Positions 21,793-32,950 of a stretch of DNA of 64,000 nt are shown piece after piece (position 1 is the first letter of the stretch; every line of letters starts with the position of its first letter). This DNA comes from Citrus sinensis. Lineage: Eukaryota > Streptophyta > Magnoliopsida > Sapindales > Rutaceae. The translations under genes were made by a program, and so were the position numbers. The notes beneath the pieces were generated by a model that did not search any database, had not been told where the DNA came from, and saw only the letters and a list, made by a program, of their open reading frames with translations. Location of the stretch: NCBI RefSeq assembly GCF_022201045.2, contig NC_068563.1, forward strand, positions 26,571,001 to 26,635,000, read 5' to 3'.

Positions 21793-23153
21793 TGTTGAGT
21801 GTTAGAAAATGCATATTTATAAAGGAGAAAACCGTCATTTTATATTTCAAGTCTTACTAACAACCCTTACTTTTATGTATTTAACCTTCTTGTGATTTAA
21901 TTACATGTGTTTTATTTTAATTAAGTATTTTATGTATTTTAGGGGCATTATAGTCATTTCACAATAAAGGAGAGATCAGACGGCAAAACGGACATCACTT
22001 TTGAACTCAGGACAGTCGAAAACCTTAGGATGAGCATAAAAGGAAAAATGGCACTATTCATATGTACGGTACTATTCACGTGTACGGTACTAACTACGTT
22101 ACTGTTCACAACACTGTTCACATAGACGGATCGATGACGTGGCATTGACCGATAATGTGGCATTGACTGATGAGGTGTCACGATCCTGTTGGGCTAAAAT
22201 TCTTATGTACTGTTGATGGTGACGTGGCAGCATATCAGTGGACGAAAAATCTCGCGTATGGTGCATGCATCACACAGGATTATTTTCAACCAAACCGCGT
22301 TACTGTTCAAAGTCGGGTCAAACCGTGTTACTGTTCATCCGCGTGGTCAAACCGTGGACTGTTGACTGATGACGTGGCGCAATCCTGAGCGTCCAAACTG
22401 TTTTTAATCCGATGGCCATGATTTACTCCATGTATCTATAAAAAGGGGGCCTCTCCCCCCTAATTTGATATCTCTGAATCCATTTTTGGGATCCATTTTC
22501 TGTAATTCCCTCTCCATCTTGTATTTTCTTCGTATTTTAATAAATTTCCATTTTGCCCCTAGTTCAATTATGAGTGGCTAATTTTCTTTCAAGCTTGGGT
22601 TGAAGGTGAAGTCTCAACATGTGTCATGGGCTTAATTTGATAAATTTATTTTCTCTTCCCCTCTAGTTTTTGTGGATGTTTTGACTTCTCGTCGACAAAT
22701 AATACTAATCTTGTCTAGTACCGCCTTGGTTACACCGGCCCTCTAGTACAAGGTTATTATTATTTGGCACGATAAGCCCTTAGCACCATATTGATTAGAG
22801 CGTGGTTCATGAGGTGTGGATTCCCCCCTCATGATTTAATTGGCATTAATACAGATTATTTAGCCCATGATGCATGTTGATACGGATCCAGATACCCAAG
22901 TACGTCAATTTAATAGATTTTCTCTTCAATTTATTCTCTCCATTGCAATTCCAATTTTAGAATTTATTCTCGCCATTTTAATTTAATTATTAGCATATTC
23001 CAAATCATTTCCACCATAAATCCAACTACCCATTTACAAAATTAATTCTATATATAATTAAAATCCACCTCCTCGTGGGATCGACACTCGTCACCATTAG
23101 TCTATACTACAATAGATTCGTGCGCTTGCGAGTACATTAAAATTTGCACAACA
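21793..23153 (+). repeat. 3' LTR of the Athila-like retrotransposon
   Basis: 1361 bp, the same length as the 5' LTR. The five differences I see are near 21833, 21961, 22030, 22153 and 22941. The target duplication TGTAT follows at 23154-23158. The near-identity shows a young insertion. Confidence 0.95.
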
Positions 23154-23158
23154 TGTAT

Positions 23159-24166
23159 GATGCAATGTCAACCTTTAAATTTGTATTTATTTTGCATTTG
23201 ATGAATAAGGTTTTAGGGATAAGTGATTTACTTTGTCAAGCATTACAAATGAATCTCAAGACATTTTGAATGCTATGCATTTAATATCAACTACAAAATT
23301 GCTTCTTCAAAGCGTAAGGGAGAATGGTTGTGATACTTTTATTAAGAGTGTGATATCATTTTGTGAAAGTCATTATATTGATGTGCCTGGAATGAATGAT
23401 CGCCGTATGAAAGATACGATGCGTTCTTGTCAGTAGAAAGATTATGTTACAGTAGAGCATTATTATCAAATTGATTTGTTTAATGTTGTAATAGATTTTT
23501 AGTTGATAGAGTTAAATAATAGATTTAGAAATTAGATGAATGAACGTCTTACTTTGAGCTATGCTTCAAATCTTGCTGATTCTTTCAAATCATTTAATGT
23601 TGATGATATTTATAATCTTGTAGAGAGATTTTATCCTTGAGATTTTACTCAATTTGAAATACTTACTTTGAGAAGATAGTTAGAATATTTTTAGATTGAT
23701 GTGCTTCGTCTTGCTGAGCATCAGTGTATTTATTTACTTTCTGAATTATGTCAACAATTAGTTGAGATAATAAAGTTTCAAATTTACTTCTTGATAAACA
23801 TATTGATTCGTTTAGTGTTGACTCTTCCTATTTTAACTGTCATGACTGAACAAGAATTTTCAGCTATGAAGCTTATCAAGACACCACTTCGAAAAAAAGA
23901 TGAGAATGAGTTTTTATTAGATTGTATGGTTATCTACATTAAAAGAGAATTTGTAGATAATAATGATTTAGATTTGATAATAGATGAATTTAATTCTCGA
24001 AAGAATCTCAAAGCACAACTAAAATAGTGCTTGATTGCAATTGAATTTAGTGTATTTTATAATATATTAATGAAATTTTCATTAAGATTTATATTTTCAA
24101 TTGAGATAATATTTGGATTTGGAAAAAAGTTTAGCCCATCCATTTTTTTTTCTAGCTTCACCTTTG
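23159..24166 (+). pseudogene. hAT transposon, right part with dimerisation domain, decayed
   Basis: Continuation of the element interrupted at 10730. Fragments include 23233-23436 (LISTTKLLLQSVRENG and FCESHYIDVPGMNDR) and the hAT C-terminal dimerisation segment at 23863-24027 (FSAMKLIKTPLRKK, then MVIYIKREFVDNNDLD). Stops and shifts break the frame. The terminus …TTCACCTTTG at 24166 is the inverted partner of the left end CAGTGGCAAG with mismatches, and the 8-bp duplication CATCTAGT follows at 24167-24174. Confidence 0.75.
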
Positions 24167-24174
24167 CATCTAGT

Positions 24175-25330
24175 ATCTACTGGCTATCAAATTTTAAAAT
24201 ATTGCATGTAATGTCATTGAAAAATAAAAATAGATGAATTTTAATGTCTAAAGTAAAATTTTACGGTGGCCATTCTTACAAAGTAAAAAAAAATAGAAAA
24301 GCACAGCGAATGGTGTTCCTTTTCAAATGTCTTTTAAAGTATAAGTGTTTTAAAAAAATGATAAAGAAAAAAGAGAAAAGCATTTATGGATAAAATGAGC
24401 TACCTTTGATTTTCTTTTAATTTAGCTAATGGTCTTTTGATTTGCTAATTTTAGTTTTGTAAATGGTCCCTCTGTCAACGCGTATTAATATATTATGAAA
24501 AAATGAATATTTAAAATAAAATGTATTACATTTAACACGTACAATTTTTACATTGTTGGGCCAAATCTAGAATGAGCGTAATTAGAGGGCAGGAGGTTAT
24601 TTTCCTATATAAACCTCAAAGTATTACACACACACACACACACACTTAAGCATTATTTTCATACTAAAGTTTTTCTCCTTAAATTTGTCTTAATGTAGAA
24701 ATAACTTATTTTCAGCGTTGGAGAAAACAAGCATGTAAAAATATATGAATAACTGAAATATTTCAATAGCCTATTTAATTATTAGAAAAACAAATGATCT
24801 CTTACCTTTATAAAATCACTAGAATTCAACGTCAAAGATGACGTGTCACTGGCTAGCAAACCAAAACACGTCAAGTAATCTAAATCAGGGATACGACCTA
24901 TCATTTACAGTAAAAATTCAAATGACTGAGGGTACACAGTACACGCCAATGCATGCTATTTACACTTATCGTTTCTGTAAATGAAGCGGATGAAATGTTG
25001 ATTATTTTATGGGTAATTGAATGGCATATCGTTGTCCTAGAACACAAGGGACGATGGGTCATCTAGTACCTGTTGGCCATTAAGTTTTAAAATGTTGAAT
25101 GTAATGCCCTTGAAAAATAAAAATAGACGAATTGTCATATCTAAAGTAAAATTTTACAATAGTTGTTCGTTCAAAGTTTTTTTTAGAAAAAGCACAGTGA
25201 ATGATGTTTTTTTTTTTGAACTTCTTTTAAAGTATGTGTTCTTTGAAAAAAATAAAAGAAAAATTTTAGGACAAAATGGGCTACCTTTGATTTCTTCGAG
25301 TTTAGCTAATGGTCTCTCAATTTGATAATT
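24175..25330 (+). repeat. Array of ~0.9-kb tandem repeats, right part
   Basis: The unit cut at 8527 resumes with ATCTACTGGC and TTTTAAAATATTGCATG. A further, partial unit starts near 25080 (TTTTAAAATGTTGAATG) and ends around 25330 after the CTAATGGTCTCTCAATTTG block. The left and right parts together give four units and a partial fifth. Confidence 0.72.
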
Positions 25331-25530
25331 AGGAATAAAATAAAACCAATTGAATCACTTTATTGTAGTTGAATTTTGATGATTTATTTTTCTATATTAA
25401 GTTACATCTATATTCTTTCTATTGTGTGGTACATCTGATTTTTATTTCAATATATATTTAAGATGTATCTTCTAATGAGAATTGAACATGCAAAATCTTA
25501 AAGCACTTAACCTGCCATTATTGTCCTTCT

Positions 25531-26466
25531 TAGGAATGGCAAAATCTGAATCAGGATTATGATCTAGGTGTATCCGAATCGGGATTAATATTTTTACATT
25601 CGCATACACATCTGGATACAGAAAAACATATATGGATCGGGATGCAGATAGTATCCGTGCGGATTGCAGATGAATTATTTGAATATCTGGATCAAAAAAT
25701 TTAACAAGTTTTAAAAAACAATTGTGCAATTCCAAATAATTAAGTAAATGTTGGGGGAGAATTACGAGTGCAAACGTACGTCAATGGACGCGTGGCATTG
25801 TATGATCAAATCAGTAAAACCAGACAGCTAGATCAAGAAGGCAGGGAAGCTTAAGCCAAGCTAGGAGATAAGCTTCCCTTTAGGGAGGACGACTTTGTTA
25901 AAAACATTAGGCAATTGAGGGGCAAAGTCGAAATCCACATCCTTGGTGGTTAAGGTCACACGTGAACAGTACATGCCTTCATATACCAAATAAAAATTAT
26001 ATTGCTTTTGCTAAATACAAGGAACCAATAAGGGAAAGGAAGACAAAAGGGGGAATATAAGAGCTGACACCTCAGCTGTCCTCTGTAGTGGTCCAAAAAC
26101 TAGCAGGACCACTAGCTGAAAGAAAGGCCACATGCAAGGATTTAGGGTTAGGGAGTTGGATGTCACGTAGCGGGATTTAGGGCTTTTAGATTAGGTTAGA
26201 AACCGAAATGTTACGATTTTTCTATTTCTAATTAAAAACTTATATATTTTTTGATAATTTTAATTTCTATTTTTAAAAAAATGCGAATTTGGATGTCTGG
26301 CTTTTTGGATATACTCGCATCTGCATCTCGGATCTGGATCCACACAGATCTTCATTTTGAGCATCCAGATCCACATTTTTTAATAATGCTGGTATTGATT
26401 TTCCATATCTAGATATTCAGGATCTTTACAAATTCGAATTGGATCAAAATTTTTTTGCCATCCTTA
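25531..26466. mobile_element. Non-autonomous hAT element, 8-bp target duplication
   Basis: This 936-bp element is flanked by a perfect 8-bp repeat, GTCCTTCT, at 25523-25530 and 26467-26474. Its ends are inverted: TAGGAATGGCAAAA at the left and TTTTTTTGCCATCCTTA at the right. Sub-terminal regions rich in CGGAT/ATCCG motifs also pair. It has no transposase. The middle (about 25750-26200) is ordinary-looking unique DNA, possibly captured. Confidence 0.85.
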
Positions 26467-26601
26467 GTCCTTCTCTGGTGAGGGTATCCTTATTTCATTA
26501 GAGTGAAAATGAAACAAAGTGAGGATGCACATTAAAATATAAAAAATAAAGATTTAAATATATTAGATATTGTTTTTTTTTTTATGTTAGAGTACTGAAA
26601 T

Positions 26602-27290
26602 AAGAAAATATCCACCATGCACCCGTTTTTTCTAACTTTTTCAAAAATACATAATTTTTTTTTTTTGCTGGAATCCACCTAAAGTTACATTTTGTTTCAA
26701 TTTCCACTTCCGTTTGGAATTCGTTAAGAAAACTAACGGAAACTTTAAAAAATGAAAACTTTACCCCCAAAATGAAAATTACAATTCCACCCTAACAATA
26801 CCAAAAATAATCAGATTTAATGATGAATATCATTATTGGTACATTAATTAAGTATAAAAAAAATCTTAACTAATAGAGATTATAATTCAATGAATAATAA
26901 AACTCTACTTATCTTCAATTCAATTGATGGTTTGCGAGATTGAGCTATTTTTAATACTACTGTTATAATTTACCATTCTAATTACAGACGTATTTAAAAA
27001 ACAAAATCATGCATTTGATGGTTGTGGAATTAATTTCTTTATTAACCGATGGGGAAAATAATTAAATTTAATCAGACTATTTTTGGTAATTTTTAGGGTG
27101 AAATTATAATTTTCGTTTTGGGGGGTAAAATGGTCTTTTTTAAAGTTTCCATTAGTTTTCTTAACAGATTCCAAACGGAAGTGAAAAAGTGAAACAAAAT
27201 ATAACTTTAGATGGATTCCAGTAAAAAAAAAAAAGAATTGTGTATTTTTGAAAAAGTCAGAAAAAACGGGTGGACGGTGAATATTTTCCC
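26602..27290. mobile_element. Mutator-like MITE, 9-bp target duplication
   Basis: A 689-bp element between perfect 9-bp repeats TACTGAAAT (26593-26601 and 27291-27299). TIRs of about 230 bp start AAGAAAATATCCACC at the left and, inverted, GGGAAAATATTCACC at the right, and they share CACCCGTTTTTTCT and AAGTTTCC blocks. It has no coding content. TIR length and 9-bp duplication place it with Mutator-like elements. Confidence 0.88.
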
Positions 27291-27299
27291 TACTGAAAT

Positions 27300-28620
27300 T
27301 TATGTTTTTGTTATCTGTTAGTGATATCCTTACTTTGTTAAAATAAAGATGTCTTCCCTAGAGAGATTATATTATATATAACTGTTTATCTTCTCCTTTT
27401 ACAAGAAAATATTTCAATGCAACATGGCAACATGAATATTTACATTCATGGAGAGAGTACTCATTTGTAAACTAGTCTTAGAAATTTTGTTTACTTATCT
27501 CGTTATTATGAAGCTACGAAGCAAAATGAGTTAATTTCATATTACTAAACATGAATTAACTATCTCCAAAATACTCTATTATTTTTTTTTAAACTTCAAT
27601 TTACCCCTATTTTTATTAAGAAGAAGAAAAGTTCATCAATCCACCCTTATTTTTCCCTTATCTTATCTTTTCATAAAAAATGAAGGCAACTTGAGATTTA
27701 TAAAAAAAAAAAATGTGAATTGAAAATAATCAATTTACGAGGGGTAATCCAAAATTTTCCCTTGAGGATAATTAATTCTGATATTTATGAATTTTCTTTT
27801 CCCGTTTACACGTGGGAAATTTGGTAAAATTTTTAGTAACTTAAACTTTATTATGACATGAATAATTAAACCATTAATAATTTAACAGGATGCCTTTGGC
27901 CTTAATTTTAGTTAATAGGTCATTAAGATACTTCATCGCTCCCAAAGTTGTGGTTAGTTTTGGTTAATTTTTTAAAATTGCTGATCAATTTGGGTTTTGA
28001 AGATTCGTCTCTTTCAATTACAATAAATCATACAAGTAAAATCACTTATTGAGGTGATCAGGTTTAACTTATTGAAATTTGAACCCAAGACTTGAACTTT
28101 AGGGAGGCTGCTCTTCCTCACTAGAGATAAATTTTAGCTTTATTGGTCGTGATAGCTAAATTGATGCAATTATAATATTCATGCTGAGCTTAAAACAATT
28201 AATGGGTAGTTTTTTTATTTTTTTTCATAGAGAATGAATGTAGAAAAAAAAAAAAGAGAACACAAACAATAAGATTTCCTTCCATACAAAATTAATCATC
28301 TCCAATATAAAATATTAAGTTTATATAAAAAACAAGTGTACATATTTCTTTTGCAAGTGGCATCACATAGTTAGCCAAAAACTTGACTCAAAGAAATCGC
28401 TTTATGGAGCTCTACCTTAACCAAATATATATATATATCATGTATAACCAAATCATTCCATTTATATTCCTCTTTTCCTTTAATTTCAATCCAACATAAA
28501 TGGTCTTCCACTATCAAAATTACCTAATAGGTTCAGTTGGATTTTTTAAAAAAAAAAACACTTGCCCAATATGTTTTTATGTCATTTCATATTATTAGAA
28601 CCCATTTGCTTTGTACACTA
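27300..28620. other. AT-rich intergenic, nothing recognised
   Basis: AT-rich DNA with short poly-A and poly-T runs. No gene, RNA or bounded repeat could be supported. Confidence 0.4.
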
Positions 28621-28623
28621 AAT

Positions 28624-28626
28624 AAC

Positions 28627-28681
<55 letters not shown>

Positions 28682-28682
28682 T
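28624..28682 (+). repeat. (AAT)n microsatellite
   Basis: About 19 AAT repeats in a row. The apparent poly-Asn reading frame across it is an artefact. Confidence 0.95.
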
Positions 28683-29244
28683 TAGCACCATGCTTGGAAA
28701 ATTTAATCGCACTTACCAAAATTCAAATTTAAATTCTCCCAACGGCTACGGAATAATGTATTAGCCACTTGGCACCAGAAAATTCGTTCCCGCCACCACG
28801 TAAATACAGATGTGACCAATCAGAATCGCCGTTTATTCACCCAAAATTTAATTTCCTAATTCATAATTAATTACCTCACTACCAATCCGTGAATACACAA
28901 GAGCCAACATATACCACCCTCACCCTCCACTCGATAGCGCGTATGGTGCACTTTCGTATTGCACAAAACAAATTCAATAATAATTCCGGCCATTACCAGC
29001 AAAAAAAAGGCCAGCTATTAGCCTATTACATACGGTTTCACATCGTTATGAAATTGTTAGTTCACTCCGTAAGTTTTGCTCAATATACAAATTTGGCTTG
29101 TCCTGTCTATACATGAACCCTTCACGAATGAGGAAATTTTCTTTTAATTAGAAATGTGGCGAGTAACGGCATACATCTATATCTTTTATTATTTCTCCAA
29201 CAGAATAAATTAAATATGATAATTTCATGTGATGTTGTTAAATA

Positions 29245-30290
29245 AGGATGGTATGTTAACTGAACACAAATGAACTCACACAATCTGGCTCGGGTTCAAC
29301 CTGAAATAAAATGAAATAAATCCGGTATCCGAGTGTAATTTTGTTGATCTAGATGTGTTAGCTTCACATTCAGGTTCGGGTTCGAGCAAACAGGTAAATC
29401 TAAACTTAGACCCGAATATCTTATTTTCATATTATTTTTTTAATTATTTTTAAAAGAAATAGAAACATTAAAAAAAAGCAAGTGTCCTGCTTTCACATCA
29501 CATATCAAAGCCGTGGCCACCAAAAAACAAAGCCAAATATTTCCTTTCTCTTTCAGCTAGTCTCTTCATCAAATCAAATCACCGTGATTCGCCACCTTCA
29601 CAACTATATTCATCATCATCATCGTATGTCGTTTGTCAATCTATGATATTGTTTAAAACGCCACCTTCATCATCATCAGCGGCTCGCAAAGAAAACAACA
29701 CCAATAAGGCAAAGGCAGTCACGGCTATGACGTTGTGTTCATCATCATCAGATACCATCACAACCAGTAACTATCTTCGATACGGTCAGAAGTGCCCAGC
29801 TCGTCTTCACCTTCGTTGCTTCGCAAGATGTCGATCTCTGAAGTTCATGAATACTGAATATGTGAACCATGAGTTTCAACCTTGCTATGCTTTGTTATGC
29901 TTATATGATTTATGCTGTAAAATATTTTTGATTGTTGCTGTTAATAAATTCGAAATTGTATCTTCAAAATTTGTAGAGTTATTACAGTTAAAAATAATAT
30001 ATGAAATGGATTTATATTTATATTTTTTTGATTGATTAGAAACATTGAAATTTAGAACTTGTATTTGTTTTTTATTATTTCAGAACTTGGATATGCATTT
30101 GTATTTTTATTTTTTTAGATTTTTTTAACTTGATTCATTGATCCAAGTAAAAAATCCAAAATTCTGGAACTCAAATCTTTCCAGGTTGAACTCAGCTCGA
30201 ATCTAGATGCAAAAATTGGGTTCATATTTGAGTCTGGGACTGAGAATGCCAAACTTGGACCCGAACCTGAAATTTTACATATCCATTGTC
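29245..30290. mobile_element. Probable decayed DNA transposon with inverted CGGGTTCGA-rich ends
   Basis: The left part has GGTTCGGGTTCG and TTAGACCCGAATAT (about 29378-29420). The right part has the reverse, CTTGGACCCGAACCTG near 30255. ACATATCCATTGTC (30276-30289) is roughly the inverted partner of GGATGGTATGTTAA (29247-29260). No clean target duplication was found. A 130-codon frame at 29643-30035 lies within it, but it starts Ser/Lys-rich and has no family I recognise. Confidence 0.4.
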
Positions 30291-30396
30291 AAATATACTA
30301 AAATATGAAAACACTAAAAATAAAGAGTTTATTTGTCAATATTGTAAAACATTAAGGATTTGTATTTTAAAAGTTTTGATAAGAATGAGGGAACTT

Positions 30397-30506
30397 GATC
30401 AGGTATGCGACTGCTCACGTGTTAATATCTCAATCAGGGAGCTGTGTTATGGGGCCCACAACTCCCTAATTGAGATGCCGCCACATACACAATTGTAGAC
30501 CTGATC
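30397..30506. repeat. 110-bp imperfect hairpin (MITE or small-RNA precursor-like)
   Basis: The ends GATCAGGT and ACCTGATC are perfect inverted repeats. Inside, ATCTCAATCAGGGAGCTGTG pairs with ACAACTCCCTAATTGAGAT around a GGGGCCC centre. The stem is interrupted by an asymmetric middle section. The size fits either a tiny MITE or a miRNA-type foldback. Confidence 0.6.
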
Positions 30507-31579
30507 AGCTCTTTAAGAATGAGAAGCTTCAACCACTAAACATGAATCATCCCGGTTTATATTTATTTGAACTGGAGTGATTGCGAGTGTAAAATTTATT
30601 TATGGTAGATTGAGTCACATCCAAATGGATGCAGTTATATTTTTATATTGAATATCAATATTAGAAATTTAAGTGTTTTTTTAAACAAAATTTAGTGTAT
30701 TTATTTCATTCGATTTATTTTTAATTTTCATAATGCATTTTTTTGGGCATAGGTTTCATAATGCACCTTTCATTTGTGAATAAATTATTCAAATTTACAT
30801 TAGGCATGACCTTCGAATTCTCAAAGACCGTATTGTGCGTATGACGTGTGTGAACGCGCCAGAAATCGGCTGGGTTTGGTAACATTCAGGCAAAATCTAA
30901 AGCAATATGTGGCGTCTGTCAATTGGCTGTCACCGCTTATTGGCTGAGCCGCGAAAAATCGCTTTGTTTCAAAAACATTAAGGAGGAAAAAAAAAAGAAA
31001 AAAAAAGAAAAAAAAAAGAAAAAAGAAAAACACGGGGAACGGATATAAAATTTTTATTTATGTACATAATAGGGCTACCGGCAACCTTATTTGTATTTTC
31101 ATATGACGAAACTGTCCCTAATTAATGGTTTTAATTGCAAACCTATACGACTTCTTCCATTTTGCAGATGCACCCGATAATTTTGGAAAATTTGTATAAT
31201 TACTAAAGTCAACTGTGATTCTTCAATTAAACAAATACGACAAGGAAAAAAGTGACAAAAGTAAGGTAAATTCAATAGATAGTATATTAAAAAAAAAAGA
31301 TTGAGTTATTACTTTAAAACTAGTTCTAATTACTATCATAATATTATGGATCTTAACACTTGAGTTTTAACTTGAACTTTAATATCATGTGTCACTTATA
31401 TATTTGATAATCGATTTTATAATTTATAAAATTATTTAACCATCATCCAATGAGTAAATTGTTATATTATTTACTATTTAAATTGAGAATTAGATATTAT
31501 GATGCCTAGCACTACTCTAATTATTATGTTATTTAAGAAAATTAACTTGTATAGTAATAGAGAGTCACTAAAAATTAAG

Positions 31580-32395
31580 TTATAATTAAACATAAGTTAT
31601 ATCATAAAGTCATGTTAAGAACAATCGAATATTGATAACTAATTTTAAGGTTAGTTGACACCACAATTACAAAGACAACACAATTTTAAATATATTATAA
31701 TTAGACATAACTTTTATCTCTAAGTTATGGTACAACCAATTAGATATGGACAACTAATTTATAATTAGTTGACAGTATAGTCGCATGAATAATATATCTG
31801 CCATTTGGAGATATATCATAATTAAACATATTTTTTTATATCAAAAAGTCATGTTAAAGCAAATTAATTATGACAATTTTTTACTTAACTACCTATTGAT
31901 AATTATGTATAACTCATATTATGTGTACAATCACTTTTAAACTATATAGTTAAAAGGAGTCACAAAGTAATTACTAAAGTACATTATAGTTTGGAAGGAC
32001 CAACTCAAAAACACGTTTTCTCTAAATCAACCTACTATTAACCATGTATAACTCAGTAAGGACCACAATCCGAATTTTCTAGACTTATTATTCACACAAA
32101 AATTTATATCGTAACTATTATCATAAACATTCCTTTGCATACACATAATTCATTAATGAAATGCTTATAATTTTAAAGTGCTAACTTAGATACACATTTC
32201 TCTTAACCAGCTTATTACTAACCATGTATAATTCATACATGGCGATAATTTAAATTTCTAAGATTTATTTCTTTTGTTCACACATAAGTTCCAGTCGAGA
32301 ATACCAAATTTTGTTTTATTTACTTATAAATCCTTGTTGCAATATATATCACAAACATTCTCCTGATATGCACATAATTAATCCCAACCTCAGTT
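31580..32395. repeat. Degenerate AT-rich repeats
   Basis: A block with AATTAAACATA…ATATCA…AAGTCATGTTAA occurs near 31585, 31695 (diverged) and 31810. A second block with ACCATGTATAA, then a GTTCACACA-type segment and CATAATTAAT, occurs near 32040 and 32218, with a weaker match near 31905. They are old tandem duplications. I saw no gene in them. Confidence 0.5.
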
Positions 32396-32634
32396 TCCTT
32401 TTTTAAACCACCTTTCGAGTAAGAAGTAAGAACTAAACGAGCAGAACGACCAGGCATACATACGTAAAAACTAAAACTTTGAAGAAACAAATGAAATAAA
32501 ACAAAATTAGATCACCCACCACCGCAAATACAAAAAAGTTTAAAACCCTTTGTTTCTCTTAAAGAGAGAATAAAAAATGCAAGTTGTCAACCAATCAGGG
32601 TAGTTTCGTCTATCCATGAAACATAGAGGTTTGC

Positions 32635-32637
<3 letters not shown>

Positions 32638-32682
<45 letters not shown>

Positions 32683-32690
32683 TCTCTCGA
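32638..32690 (+). repeat. (CT)n microsatellite in the 5' region of the PHD gene
   Basis: Two CT runs are separated by CATC, 260-310 bp upstream of the ATG at 32951. CT-rich tracts are frequent in plant 5' leaders and core promoters, so this may mark the transcript start region. Confidence 0.85.
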
Positions 32691-32950
32691 GCCTCTGTTC
32701 TGTTCACCTTCTAACCAAAGAAACCGACTTATTGTACCCTCGGCGCTGTCCCTATTCTTTCTCTTTTTCTTTTAATCAAATCTTAATTAAACCCTATTTT
32801 TTCCTCTTTTTGGTTGCCTCCGTTAAAGATGAAACAATGAACGCCAACATAAACAACCCAGAAACTTTTTCCTAATTTGTTTCTGTTTTTGTGGGGGCAA
32901 ATTGAAATTAATCAAGGGGAGAGAGAGAATAAAGTCTAGGTTTTGAAGGC

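Larger units (their letters stand above)
10731..23153 (+). mobile_element. Complete young Athila-like Ty3/gypsy retrotransposon with accessory ORFs
   Basis: 12,423-bp element with LTRs, tRNA-Asp PBS, gag-pol in protease-RT-RNaseH-integrase order, ~3.9 kb between pol and the 3' LTR, a polypurine tract and a 5-bp target duplication (TGTAT). The Athila assignment rests on the PBS, the DLGA protease motif, the FMDD box, lack of a chromodomain and the long 3' region. That region holds a small hydrophobic ORF, a viral-NABP-like ORF and a LOG-like ORF. It sits inside a hAT transposon. Confidence 0.93.

Noticed and set aside
28537..28764. 75-residue frame with poly-Asn
   Set aside because: Produced by the AAT microsatellite.
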